From NCBI RefSeq assembly GCF_011601265.1, contig NZ_JAAOLX010000010.1:62001-126000 (forward strand): a stretch of 64,000 nt of DNA. Direction: 5' to 3'. This stretch comes from Iodobacter violaceini. GTDB lineage: Bacteria; Pseudomonadota; Gammaproteobacteria; Burkholderiales; Chitinibacteraceae. Below, piece by piece: positions 1 to 8,230 of the stretch. The first letter of the stretch is position 1. Each line of letters starts with the position of its first letter. The notes beneath the pieces were generated by a model that was given only the letters and a program-made list of their open reading frames with translations, was not told the DNA's origin and made no database searches. Made by a program: the position numbers and the translations under genes.

Positions 1-59
1 TCCCACTGCCCCCATCTATGGCTACGCGGATCTGCCGCTAAAACTGATCAAGGAACATT

Positions 60-569
60 ATGTCCATTTCTATGTACACCGCCAGCGTTCCCGTTTTTAA
101 ACAATTACTTACCGCTCTTTCCGATGTTTTAGCCAAGGCAGAAACCCACGCCGAAGCACATAAAATCGACCCGACCGTTTTGCTGCAGACCCGCTTATAT
201 CCGGATATGTTTCCGCTGGTACGCCAGGTGCAGATCGCATGTGATTTTGCCAAAAGCGTCCCTGCCCGCTTAGCGAATGTTGAAGTACCGGCATACGAAG
301 ACAATGAACAAACCTTTGCCGAGCTACAGGCGCGTATTTCTAAAACCCTGGCCTTTATCAATGGCCTGAGTGCCGCGCAAATTGATGGCAGTGAAGCCTT
401 AGAAATCGTACTGCGCCCCGGAACGCCTAAGGAGAAAAAACTCAGCGGTCAGACCTATCTGCTCTCTTACGGCTTGCCGCAATTTTTCTTCCATGTCACC
501 ACCACTTACGCACTGCTGCGCCACAACGGTGTAGAAATTGGTAAACGCGATTTTATGGGCGCATTCTAA
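60..569 (+). CDS. DUF1993 family protein
   Basis: A 169-residue soluble protein without signal peptide or membrane segment. Its N-terminus (MSISMYTASVPVFKQLL) and the C-terminal stretch with LSYGLPQFFFHVTTTYALLRHNGV match what I know of DUF1993, a helical-bundle family related in fold to DinB-like proteins and without an assigned activity. An AAGGAA ribosome site lies just before the ATG. It ends 7 bases before a strong intrinsic terminator, so it is the last gene of its transcript. The 59 bases before it are too short to identify any upstream gene. The family call is from memory; the function is unknown. Confidence 0.8.
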   Translation: MSISMYTASVPVFKQLLTALSDVLAKAETHAEAHKIDPTVLLQTRLYPDMFPLVRQVQIACDFAKSVPARLANVEVPAYEDNEQTFAELQARISKTLAFINGLSAAQIDGSEALEIVLRPGTPKEKKLSGQTYLLSYGLPQFFFHVTTTYALLRHNGVEIGKRDFMGAF

Positions 570-575
570 GCGGCC

Positions 576-604
576 AGCCCTGCATCTGAAGATGCAGGGC
601 TTTT
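576..604 (+). terminator. Rho-independent terminator after the DUF1993 gene
   Basis: Perfect 11-bp stem AGCCCTGCATC / GATGCAGGGCT with a TGAA loop, followed by a short T-run. Confidence 0.85.
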
Positions 605-751
605 AATCAGCGCAATCAATTCCTCATGCCCGCAAAGGGCATTTTTTATATCAGCACACCGCCACTCAATCATGTTCAGCCCCTTTCTGCCGCGCTCAGG
701 CAGCAGCCATCAGGCACGCCATAAATACGCATTAAATATGCTCCCTATTGA

Positions 752-827
752 TCAGCTATCCGCTTTTTCTGATAGCTGACATTTAAAAATGTGAATAGAC
801 GATATAAATATTTTTAATTAAAGTTCA
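752..827 (+). promoter_or_regulatory. Shared regulon element, copy A, upstream of the HDO gene
   Basis: Inverted repeat TCAGCTATC (752-760) / GATAGCTGA (771-779), then AAAATGTGAATAGA (786-799), a 13-nt spacer and TTTAATTAAAGTTCA (813-827). The same two blocks, 14 and 15 nt identical with the same 13-nt spacer, lie upstream of the EamA gene at 8144-8185. A related copy lies on the minus strand upstream of the decarboxylase gene. The dyad ATC...GAT resembles a LysR-type box, though its spacing is one base longer than in the other two copies. The rest of the 570-929 gap is AT-rich, with only the terminator recognised. Confidence 0.75.
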
Positions 828-929
828 CTCACTGAATCAGCACACAAAAACCAGCCAATTCATACAACAAAAAAATTATTAAAATAAAACCACACAAACC
901 ATTTATTCTTTACCACACCGGAGCAAGCC

Positions 930-1613
930 ATGAATCTGCCACAAGATCTGAAGAATTTTGTCGAAAACTCCATTGATGAATTAAATCTGAGAGAACACAC
1001 TTACTTTAGTAATTTACTAAGTGGCCAATACTCTAAAGAGCAATTTATTCAATCACAGAATCAATTCTCTTATTTAGTTAAACACTTTTCCCGCTCTATG
1101 GCATCGGTTATTGCCAATATCCCAAGTGATTTAACACGCACAGCAATTGTGGGCAATTTGTGGGAAGAACATGGCCATGGAGACCCGGCCAAAGTGCACG
1201 GCAAAGCTATTCTTACCCTGATTGACCGCTTAGGCGGAGATTCAAATCAATTAAATGAAAAGCACGCATCAGAATCAATCCGAATTTTCAATATTGCCTT
1301 ACGCGGTATTTCTGTTTTTGAAGACTACAGAATCTCTACCGCCGTATTTGGTGCAATTGAAAGAGTATTCGTCAATATTTCTTCATTAATTTGTGAAGGG
1401 ATTATTGAGCAAGGCTGGCTGACAGAAGACCGCGTGATTCACTATGCCTTGCATAAAGAAATTGATACCAAACATGCCGAAGAGTTTTTAGAAGTCGTCG
1501 TTGACGACTGGAATCATGATGAAGAAAGTAAAGAATTAGTTAAAGTGGGCATACGCCTGGGCCTGCGCTTATTTACCAATGTATACAGCGATTTTGCCCG
1601 TGAATTAAATTAA
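930..1613 (+). CDS. Heme-oxygenase-like di-iron oxidase/oxygenase (TenA/CADD-like)
   Basis: A 227-residue all-helical protein of the heme-oxygenase-like di-iron (HDO) group, which includes UndA, BesC and CADD. Candidate metal ligands occur in the order expected for the family: E80 and H83 in LWEEHGHGD, E144 in GAIERVF, and H175, D179 and H182 in ALHKEIDTKHAEEF. Such enzymes use iron and O2 to oxidise or fragment fatty or amino acids; TenA itself lacks this iron set. GGAG at 920-923 supports the ATG. The gene stands alone, but its promoter element is shared with the decarboxylase operon and the exporter, so it probably works with them. The substrate cannot be read from the sequence. GC content is visibly lower than in gltX, which may indicate transfer. 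Confidence 0.75.
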   Translation: MNLPQDLKNFVENSIDELNLREHTYFSNLLSGQYSKEQFIQSQNQFSYLVKHFSRSMASVIANIPSDLTRTAIVGNLWEEHGHGDPAKVHGKAILTLIDRLGGDSNQLNEKHASESIRIFNIALRGISVFEDYRISTAVFGAIERVFVNISSLICEGIIEQGWLTEDRVIHYALHKEIDTKHAEEFLEVVVDDWNHDEESKELVKVGIRLGLRLFTNVYSDFARELN

Positions 1614-1797
1614 AGGCGAAGGGCGCTCTGATTTTCATTCTGGAATGGATTAAGCGGGAACCGGTACAAAACTGGCTTCCCGCTAATGCATAAATGGAAA
1701 TAAATCAGAGCATCCCCAACTATTGGGGGATAACGGTGAGGCGCTCTGATGCCTCCCATATATGGCCTTTCAGCCGTCATCTTTCCGGATCGATTTT
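1614..1797 (+). other. Structured spacer between the HDO gene and gltX
   Basis: Several nested inverted repeats: AGCGGGAA (1653-1660) with TTCCCGCT (1677-1684); CTCTGATTT near 1626 with AAATCAGAG near 1701; and ATCCCC with GGGGGAT near 1712-1731. GCGCTCTGAT occurs at 1623-1632 and again at 1741-1750. There is no strong T-run, so this may be a leader structure of gltX rather than a terminator. Confidence 0.4.
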
Positions 1798-3183
1798 ATG
1801 ACTGTACGTACTCGTTTTGCCCCTAGTCCTACGGGCTTATTACATATTGGTGGTGTACGCACCGCGCTGTTTTCATGGGCGCATGCCCGCAAAAATGGCG
1901 GTGCATTTGTGCTGCGCATTGAAGACACCGATTTAGAGCGCTCCACACCAGAATCTGTGAAAGCCATCATGGATGGCATGCATTGGGCAGGCATCGATTA
2001 CGATGAAGGCCCGTTTTACCAAATGCAACGCATGGATCGCTACCGCGAAGCCGTTAAGCAACTCTTAGCCAGTGGCCACGCCTACCCTTGTTATATGTCC
2101 AAAGAAGAGCTCGATGCCATGCGCGCCGAGCAGGAAGCTTTGGGCTTAAAAGCCAAATACGACCGCCGCTGGAGACCAGAGGAAGGCAAGGTTTTGCCTG
2201 AGCCTCCGGCGGGTGTGCAGCCCGTGCTGCGCTTCAGAACGCCACTGGATGGCGTGGTAGCATGGGATGATCTGGTGAAAGGCCGGATCGAGATTGGCAA
2301 TATCGAGCTGGACGATCTGATCATCGCCCGCCCGGACGGCACACCAACCTATAACTTCTGCGTAGTGGTGGATGACTGGGATATGGGCATCACCCAGGTG
2401 ATTCGTGGTGATGATCATGTGAATAACACCCCCCGCCAGATTCATATTTTTAACGCGCTGGGTGCGGCGGTGCCGCAATTTGCCCATCTGCCCATGATTC
2501 ATAACGACCAGGGCCAGAAATTATCCAAGCGCCGCGATGCCGTCAGTGTGGTGGATTACGACCGCGCAGGTTATTTGCCGGAAGCCCTGCTCAACTACCT
2601 GGCCCGTTTAGGCTGGGGCCACGGTGACGACGAATGCTTCACCATGGCGCAGTTTGTAGAATGGTTTGATCTGAAAGACGTATCAGCCAGCCCAAGCCGC
2701 TTTGATAAAGAAAAACTGCTGTGGCTGAATGCCCAGCATATCAAGGCTGCGGATACGGCCCGCCTGGCTGATCTGGCTAAGCGTTTCCTGGATGAAAAAG
2801 GTCTTGATCTGAGCCAGGGGCCTGCCCTTGCTGATGTGGTTGCTCTGTTAAAAGAGCGCGTGCAAACCATCGTTGAGCTGGCTGCCGAAGCAGAATACTT
2901 TTACCAACCGCTAACCCCTTCGGACGAGATGGTGGCCAAGCATTTAACGAGCGACGATCTGGCCCGCCTGAGTGCCTTTGCCAGCGAAGCTGCCGCTTTA
3001 GAAGTGTGGGATACCGCCAGTATCTCGGCCTTTATTAAAGAATTCTGCAAATCTCAGGGCGTAAAAATGGGCCAGGCAGGCATGCCACTGCGTGCCAAAG
3101 TCTGCGGCACCACACATACGCCTTCGGTAGATGCGGTGCTGGCTTTGCTGGGTAAGGAAGAAGTATTAAAACGCCTGGCTTAA
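1798..3183 (+). CDS. gltX: Glutamate--tRNA ligase
   Basis: A 461-residue class I aminoacyl-tRNA synthetase that charges tRNA-Glu with glutamate in the cytoplasm. The HIGH-type motif [11 protein letters not shown] lies at residues 9-19 and the KMSKS-type loop KLSKR at 241-245, with the helical anticodon-binding domain behind it. The first ATG in frame (1762) would add 12 residues not usual for the family. I chose ATG 1798, giving [13 protein letters not shown], although no strong ribosome site is visible. It is followed by an intrinsic terminator. It is a housekeeping gene lying between members of the accessory regulon. Confidence 0.96.
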   Translation: MTVRTRFAPSPTGLLHIGGVRTALFSWAHARKNGGAFVLRIEDTDLERSTPESVKAIMDGMHWAGIDYDEGPFYQMQRMDRYREAVKQLLASGHAYPCYMSKEELDAMRAEQEALGLKAKYDRRWRPEEGKVLPEPPAGVQPVLRFRTPLDGVVAWDDLVKGRIEIGNIELDDLIIARPDGTPTYNFCVVVDDWDMGITQVIRGDDHVNNTPRQIHIFNALGAAVPQFAHLPMIHNDQGQKLSKRRDAVSVVDYDRAGYLPEALLNYLARLGWGHGDDECFTMAQFVEWFDLKDVSASPSRFDKEKLLWLNAQHIKAADTARLADLAKRFLDEKGLDLSQGPALADVVALLKERVQTIVELAAEAEYFYQPLTPSDEMVAKHLTSDDLARLSAFASEAAALEVWDTASISAFIKEFCKSQGVKMGQAGMPLRAKVCGTTHTPSVDAVLALLGKEEVLKRLA

Positions 3184-3201
3184 ACATTGGGCGAATAAAA
3201 A

Positions 3202-3229
3202 AACCGGGCTGCATGGCCCGGTTTTTTTA
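3202..3229 (+). terminator. Rho-independent terminator of gltX
   Basis: Stem AACCGGGC / GCCCGGTT with a 6-nt loop, A-rich on the left and seven Ts on the right, so it could act on both strands. Confidence 0.9.
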
Positions 3230-3881
3230 TGCCCGGAACACAAGCAGTAAGGAGCGGCATAGTGCTTTATCTCTTTAAACATCAGCAGCGGCAGGCTTAA
3301 ACAATGCAAAGTGCTGATGCGCCCGGCATGCAAACTGGCTTTATCGCGTACGCCAAACGCCAGGATCAGCGTGCAAATCGCAACTATTTATCATTTTTTG
3401 TACATTCAGACACGCCGAAAGTACAAATTACAAAACAAGCAATTGATTGCTGATCAGCCAAAGAAAACAGACACATCAAAGGCAAAAATAGCGCCTTTCA
3501 CCTTATAGCGCGCAAAAATGCCAAAGAAGCCGCTGCACACGGCTCTATTCCCCTTAACAAAGCCCTCAAACACTTACATCACTCGCAAATTATTCCAGCA
3601 ATATATTCTGATATACATGCATTATGCATATAATGCGCTTTCTTGATAATTTTGCTCAACTTGCGAATGTTTGATAAATTTTGTCAGAATAAACAATTCA
3701 AGACGATCTGTTCAGATCAGGCTATGCCGGACAGCAGCAGAAAATATGAGCAAAACCAATCCGTTCTATTCAAATAGATCATCACGCTATCTTATGTAAT
3801 AGTCTTGAACTGCAATGGCTTACTGGCGCAACGCACTGCGTTGTATATTTTCTCTTGCTTATGGACGTTAGCCCAATATTC
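3230..3881. other. Long AT-rich intergenic region before the LysR gene
   Basis: No convincing gene. It contains two small palindromes that could be operators of the LysR gene: ATGCAT-T-ATGCAT (3617-3629) and GATCTG-TT-CAGATC (3705-3718). A plus-strand reading frame at 3311-3508 has no family resemblance and a composition unlike its neighbours. Positions 3225-3390 are open on the minus strand but have no usable start. Confidence 0.5.
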
Positions 3882-4802
3882 ATGGACCTTACCCAGTTAA
3901 AAACATTTGTTACCGTTGCTGAAGAAGCAAGCCTTACACGTGCCTCTGAAGTTTTGTTTTTAAGTCAGCCAGCCGTGAGTGCTCAGATCAAAGCATTAGA
4001 AGCCGAACTGGGCGTTACCCTTTTTCAGAGAACCGCGCGTGGCATGACGCTGACCATGGCGGGGAATGTTTTAAAACAAGACGCCATGCGTGCACTTGAT
4101 GCTGCAAAACATGTCTTTTCCCGCGCACTTTCTTTTCGTGATGGTTTAAGCGGCGAATGCAATATAGGCACCATTTCTGAGCCTGTAATGCTGCGTTTAA
4201 GTGAGCTGCTCTCATCACTGATGGATCTGCACCCGGGCTTATCACTCCGCCTTTCACAAAGTATTTCCGGCACGGTCATTGATCAGCTGTTAGAAGGTAA
4301 ATTGCATGGCGGCTATGTGATTGGCCATATTGATGATGCCCGTATTGCCTCTATTCCGGTACGCCCTATTACCTTACGTATCGTCGCTCCCTTTAACTGG
4401 CTGGATAAAATAAGCGGCGCAAAATGGGAAGACATTGCCAGGCTGCCATGGATTTCCATGCCAAAAAAATGCTCATTCCACCAAATTACCGCCAATATGT
4501 TTGCAAGGCATGGTTTATCTCCCAGCAGCGTAGTTGCCGTGGATCAGGAAACAACCCTGCGTAAATTAGTGGCCTCAGGAATAGGCCTGGCACTGATGCG
4601 GGAAGATGTGGCGCTTGATGCAGAAGCCAAGCAAGAGTTGGTCATCTGGCCTCAGGGCACCGAAACCAGCCAGTTGCATTTTATTTATCTGCGCTCCGAA
4701 GCCCAATCCCCCATTGTCCAGGCACTGAGCCAGAGCGTACAAACAGTTTGGCAATTAGCAGAACAGCATGCTGATTCAACGCTTAGCTTAAAAGCATCAT
4801 AA
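3882..4802 (+). CDS. LysR-family transcriptional regulator
   Basis: A 306-residue regulator. The N-terminal winged helix-turn-helix spans about residues 1-60 (MDLTQLKTFVTVAEEASLTR, FLSQPAVSAQIKALE), followed by a linker helix and a periplasmic-binding-like effector domain. TTG 3855 and ATG 3861 are upstream in-frame alternatives; ATG 3882 fits the family N-terminus, but no start has a clear ribosome site. It converges with the ligase-decarboxylase operon across a shared terminator. It is the only regulator gene in the 0.9-9.2 kb region. The ATCA-N7-TGAT dyads in front of the pathway promoters fit the T-N11-A form of LysR sites, so I infer that it controls those genes in response to a pathway metabolite. 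Confidence 0.9.
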   Translation: MDLTQLKTFVTVAEEASLTRASEVLFLSQPAVSAQIKALEAELGVTLFQRTARGMTLTMAGNVLKQDAMRALDAAKHVFSRALSFRDGLSGECNIGTISEPVMLRLSELLSSLMDLHPGLSLRLSQSISGTVIDQLLEGKLHGGYVIGHIDDARIASIPVRPITLRIVAPFNWLDKISGAKWEDIARLPWISMPKKCSFHQITANMFARHGLSPSSVVAVDQETTLRKLVASGIGLALMREDVALDAEAKQELVIWPQGTETSQLHFIYLRSEAQSPIVQALSQSVQTVWQLAEQHADSTLSLKAS

Positions 4803-4805
4803 AAA

Positions 4806-4842
4806 AACCCCCAAGTCTGGCGAAAATGCCAGCATGGGGGTT
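4806..4842. terminator. Bidirectional terminator between the LysR gene and the ligase gene
   Basis: Imperfect stem AACCCCCA...CTGGC (4806-4821) / GCCAG...TGGGGGTT (4828-4842), lying between two convergent genes, with A-rich sequence on the left giving Ts to the minus-strand transcript. Confidence 0.75.
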
Positions 4843-4875
4843 ACAGGGGTTACTGATAATATTGATGAATCAGGC

Positions 4876-6384
4876 TTAGCTGTTTGCAATTAATTTCTGC
4901 AAATCACTCACCCTCACTTTTCCGCTGGGCGTATAGGGAATATGCGGAATCTGTTTGCATGGCCCGAGCAAAACAGAAGCATCATTAGCCACTTGTTTAA
5001 TTTTCTCAAGTAAACGCTGCGAATTGCTGCTTTTATTTTTCAGGCTGTAAATACATTGCACTTTATCGCCGGATGAATCATCAACCATCATCATGGCTAC
5101 ATCATCAATGCAGGGCAATTCCCGGATAGCATTTTCTAATTGATATAAATGCGCCACCTGCCGGTTTCCCCCCGAGCGGTTTAATAAAAACAAGCGGCCA
5201 AAATCATCCAGATATCCCTGATCAGGGCTGATAAAATACCGGAGGCCGTCATTTAAAATAATAAATTGCCCGCCGCCCTCAACATAATCATCCATGGTCA
5301 TATAACTGGCAATAGCCACTGTGCCTGTTTGCCCCGCAGGCAATACATCACCATTATTTGAAAGAATAACGATATGATTACCATCATATGCACGGCCAAC
5401 GCTTTGAGGATGTCTTAACAGATCTTCAGGCTCCGCAATTGCATTAACCCCTGATTCAGTTGTGCCATAATACTCATAAATGACAGGGCCTAAATGATCG
5501 AGTGCCCGTTTTTTCTCTACCTCAGTAAAATTACGCCCGCCTACCAAAACCCATTTAAGCGCCTCAGGTTTAGCCCGCTGATTTTGTTGTCTGCAGTTGA
5601 TTACACTTGCTAACAAAACAGGGCTAAATACGGTTGCCGTAATATTGTAGCGATCCAGATATAAAGCCATCATTTCAGTATCGCTGCTGTCCACTAAATA
5701 GAGCGTAGCCCCTAATGACATAAACAATCGGGCCCAGCCATTTCCGGCCGCATGGTACATCGGCATGCTAACCATAAAACGATCACTGCGGTTAAAGCCA
5801 TAACGCTCTGAGAAATATTGAAAACGCCGCTGATCAAAAGACTTGCTGCGTAATACCGCTTTAGGAAGCCCGGATGTACCCGAGGTAAAACCAATCGCCC
5901 GAAAAGCCCGGTCAGAAGGAGGAATCACACAACCCAATTGGTGCTGATTTTCACCAATAGAATCAAGCATAGCCATACTTGGTGAATCTAAATCAAATAA
6001 TACACTGCCCATTTCATGGCTTTCCCCCATTACGGGCATTTCACCATGCAAATTTAACTGAACGGATGACAGCAATATAATATCAACACCAATTTTTCTG
6101 GCCATTTCCTGGATGGTTGTTAATGGCAATGTGTAATCAATCCCCACTACAGGAACAGATAATGTTGCAAATGCGGCTAACCATGGAAATAAATCAATCC
6201 GGTTATTACATATATAGCATGCCTGCTTTGGCATACTCCCGCCATAGCGGTTAATTAAATAGGCAACCCGGCGCTCTGTCTGGCTCTTTAGCTGGTTCCA
6301 GGTAAGCTGCTCATCATAATGCACAATCGATACCTGATCGCCCTGCTGTTCTGCAATTTCATTAATTTTATTAAGCGTTAACAT
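4876..6384 (-). CDS. AMP-forming acyl/aminoacyl ligase (ANL superfamily)
   Basis: A 502-residue adenylate-forming enzyme that would activate a carboxylic acid as acyl-AMP and pass it to CoA, a carrier or an amine. Visible motifs are the phosphate loop GFTSGTSGLPK (165-175), YYGTTES (306-311), an aspartate at 388 in the TGD-like SPDQG, and the C-terminal catalytic lysine K489 in TPSGKVR. The hinge region NRSGGNRQV (402-410) departs from the usual GR-x-D-x-IK-x-x-G pattern, so the second half-reaction may be altered. No carrier protein or condensation domain is fused. It is the second gene of an operon, 31 bp downstream of the decarboxylase. The acid substrate is unknown; it could be an amino acid or a short fatty or aromatic acid. 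Confidence 0.85.
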   Translation of the reverse strand: MLTLNKINEIAEQQGDQVSIVHYDEQLTWNQLKSQTERRVAYLINRYGGSMPKQACYICNNRIDLFPWLAAFATLSVPVVGIDYTLPLTTIQEMARKIGVDIILLSSVQLNLHGEMPVMGESHEMGSVLFDLDSPSMAMLDSIGENQHQLGCVIPPSDRAFRAIGFTSGTSGLPKAVLRSKSFDQRRFQYFSERYGFNRSDRFMVSMPMYHAAGNGWARLFMSLGATLYLVDSSDTEMMALYLDRYNITATVFSPVLLASVINCRQQNQRAKPEALKWVLVGGRNFTEVEKKRALDHLGPVIYEYYGTTESGVNAIAEPEDLLRHPQSVGRAYDGNHIVILSNNGDVLPAGQTGTVAIASYMTMDDYVEGGGQFIILNDGLRYFISPDQGYLDDFGRLFLLNRSGGNRQVAHLYQLENAIRELPCIDDVAMMMVDDSSGDKVQCIYSLKNKSSNSQRLLEKIKQVANDASVLLGPCKQIPHIPYTPSGKVRVSDLQKLIANS

Positions 6385-6415
6385 GATTATTCCTTTAGCA
6401 ATATGAAGTCAGTTT

Positions 6416-7816
6416 TTAAATAGTCAGAATGGCAATGCCTGTTTTTTTTATTTCTTCCATCTTTTTAAATATTTCATCTGTAATTTGCTCGCCTGGAACA
6501 ACTAATGGCACGCCTGGTGGATATGGAATAATGAAACGGTCGGATATTATTTTCTGCACGGATTGAGAAACCTGCTTACGCTGTAAAGCAGCCAGCCCGG
6601 CCAGAATGGCAGAAACAGCAGCCGGCTGAATACCGATGTGAAAGTTAAGTAAAATTGAATTCTTGGTAATTCTGTTTACATAAACACCATGTTCATTAAA
6701 CAAATAGGCCTGAACCTCTGCAGCAGGCATGCCAAGGCCATTAATATCAATGGATACTTTGCAAGGATCTTGCTGGACAAACGCATTCATATCGCCCATA
6801 TCCGGCATGGCGCACAAATGGTAGCAAGACCATTCAATATTATTTTTCAGCTGCTCTTTAAAGTACTCAGCTAATTGCAGGGCATTGGCCACACATTGCT
6901 CACCTTCCCCTTCCATCTGTGCCCGTGCCATATCAAGCGAGGCTAAAATTGGGTAGCTGGGCGAGGTGCTGTGAATGCGGAATTTGGCAATATTTAATCG
7001 CTCTCGCAATGCTTCCGGCCCCCGGAAATGAATCATCGAAGCCTGGCGCAAGGTGCTCAGCGATTTATGTGATGACTGGGTGCAAATCACTTCCAGATCA
7101 GGATATTCATTCATTAAATCGCTGATATTCATGGCCGTAATTTCTTTTAACTCAGGATTAAAATAATTAGCAGCACCCCATGCCTCATCAATCAGGAACT
7201 TGCGGGTACGAATACCGGATTTGAGCAATAAACTCAGAATTTTTGGCACATTGTAAATAACGCCCTCGTAGGACTGAGCGGTTAATACAATCACTTCATA
7301 GCTGCGGCCTGATTGCTCCATATTTGCAACTGTTTGCAAGAGTGAATCGATATTCCAGGCGCTGCGCTCACTTTTTTCGCAATGAAACTCTGATCTGATG
7401 TAATCAAGAGGCGCGCCCAGCGTATCAAAAATAAAGTGAATAGACTGATGGCAGCTCTTATCAATCAGCACAGGCCCCTGATGCTGATATAAAGCCGTGG
7501 CGGCAATTTGATTGCTTGTGGTTGTACCCGTTGTGACATACAGCGTGCCATCCGCACCAAATAAGCGGGCGGCCATATCTTCTGATTCTCTGATCACAGA
7601 GCTGGAGAAGAAAAAGCTATCGAACAGTTTTCCTGTTGTTGTCAGCTCACATCCAAGGAAGCGATCGCCATAAATAGATTTATATTTTTCGTTTAATTCA
7701 CTATTAACAATCGAATTACCATTAAAAACAGGCAGCGCATGAAATGAGTGCTTAGTTTTTTCTCTTAAAGCGAGCAAAGCATCAGCAATCGGTGTTTTGT
7801 ATTTATCAGCAAACAT
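6416..7816 (-). CDS. Orn/Lys/Arg decarboxylase family PLP enzyme
   Basis: A 466-residue fold-type-I PLP enzyme. H123 in SCHQSIH would stack on the cofactor, D210 in LIDEAWGAA would bind the pyridine nitrogen, and K251 in SSHKSLSTLRQ is the Schiff-base lysine. The C-terminal stretch PYPPGVPLVVPGE is diagnostic for the basic amino acid decarboxylases of the SpeA/YaaO type. The length fits the short form without the wing domain. It is the first gene of a two-gene operon with the ligase, and its upstream region carries a copy of the regulon element on the minus strand. It probably decarboxylates a basic amino acid or derivative, providing an amine; a purely degradative role is less likely given the partners. 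Confidence 0.85.
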   Translation of the reverse strand: MFADKYKTPIADALLALREKTKHSFHALPVFNGNSIVNSELNEKYKSIYGDRFLGCELTTTGKLFDSFFFSSSVIRESEDMAARLFGADGTLYVTTGTTTSNQIAATALYQHQGPVLIDKSCHQSIHFIFDTLGAPLDYIRSEFHCEKSERSAWNIDSLLQTVANMEQSGRSYEVIVLTAQSYEGVIYNVPKILSLLLKSGIRTRKFLIDEAWGAANYFNPELKEITAMNISDLMNEYPDLEVICTQSSHKSLSTLRQASMIHFRGPEALRERLNIAKFRIHSTSPSYPILASLDMARAQMEGEGEQCVANALQLAEYFKEQLKNNIEWSCYHLCAMPDMGDMNAFVQQDPCKVSIDINGLGMPAAEVQAYLFNEHGVYVNRITKNSILLNFHIGIQPAAVSAILAGLAALQRKQVSQSVQKIISDRFIIPYPPGVPLVVPGEQITDEIFKKMEEIKKTGIAILTI

Positions 7817-7955
7817 TTTAAAAATCCCCAGTTAATAAATTATTGTAAGAAAATAGTTACTAATTATTTAACAAGAAAGCAATAAATATTAAGGTGTTAA
7901 TTGGTTCAGCGCCTGGCGCCGATGTGTGTACTTTATGCCTAAGTGAATTAAAGGA

Positions 7956-7995
7956 CTATTCGTATGTTTTGAGGGCATCTATCAGCTTAACTGAT
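7956..7995 (-). promoter_or_regulatory. Shared regulon element, copy C, upstream of the decarboxylase operon
   Basis: Read on the minus strand: palindrome ATCAGTTAAGCTGAT (7981-7995 on plus), then ATGCCCTCA and GAATAG. It aligns without gaps to copy B at 8112-8156, sharing the dyad, TGCCCTCA and GAATAG, with the same 23-nt distance from TGAT to GAATAG. The dyad fits T-N11-A. The 7817-8230 gap also holds an inverted repeat GGGCAG (7997-8002) / CTGCCC (8014-8019) and no gene. Confidence 0.65.
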
Positions 7996-8110
7996 GGGGC
8001 AGTAATCAATGATCTGCCCTACTAATCATTAATACAGAGAAAAAAATCATGACGAAAAACAAGCAAGTCATTGTTTTATAAAGACAAACCAAAAACAGAC
8101 TCAAATGTAA

Positions 8111-8185
8111 GCAGCTATCAGCACAGGTGATGGCTGCCCTCATAAAATGTGAATAGATTTAAACCAGTTATTTAATTAAAGTTCA
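8111..8185 (+). promoter_or_regulatory. Shared regulon element, copy B, upstream of the EamA gene
   Basis: Inverted repeat GCAGCTATCA (8111-8120) / TGATGGCTGC (8128-8137), AAAATGTGAATAGA (8144-8157), a 13-nt spacer and TTTAATTAAAGTTCA (8171-8185). The inner dyad ATCAGCACAGGTGAT (8117-8131) fits a LysR T-N11-A box. It is nearly identical in layout to copy A at 752-827. Confidence 0.75.
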
Positions 8186-8230
8186 TCCGTCCTCTGGTGA
8201 AACACAAAACAAACTAATTGGAGTTAAATC

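Noticed and set aside
1-59. End of an upstream gene at the window edge
   Set aside because: Too short, and several frames are open; no motif supports a call.
3225-3390. Open minus-strand frame downstream of gltX, possibly a gene remnant
   Set aside because: Runs into gltX without a usable start or a recognisable motif.
3311-3508. 65-codon plus-strand frame after gltX
   Set aside because: No family resemblance, Lys/Gln-rich low-complexity end, no ribosome site; treated as chance.
3766-3791. Fourth copy of the regulon element (GATAG and GAATAG on the minus strand) before the LysR gene
   Set aside because: Spacing is 20 instead of 22 nt and the ATCA/TGAT dyad is out of place; too weak to claim.
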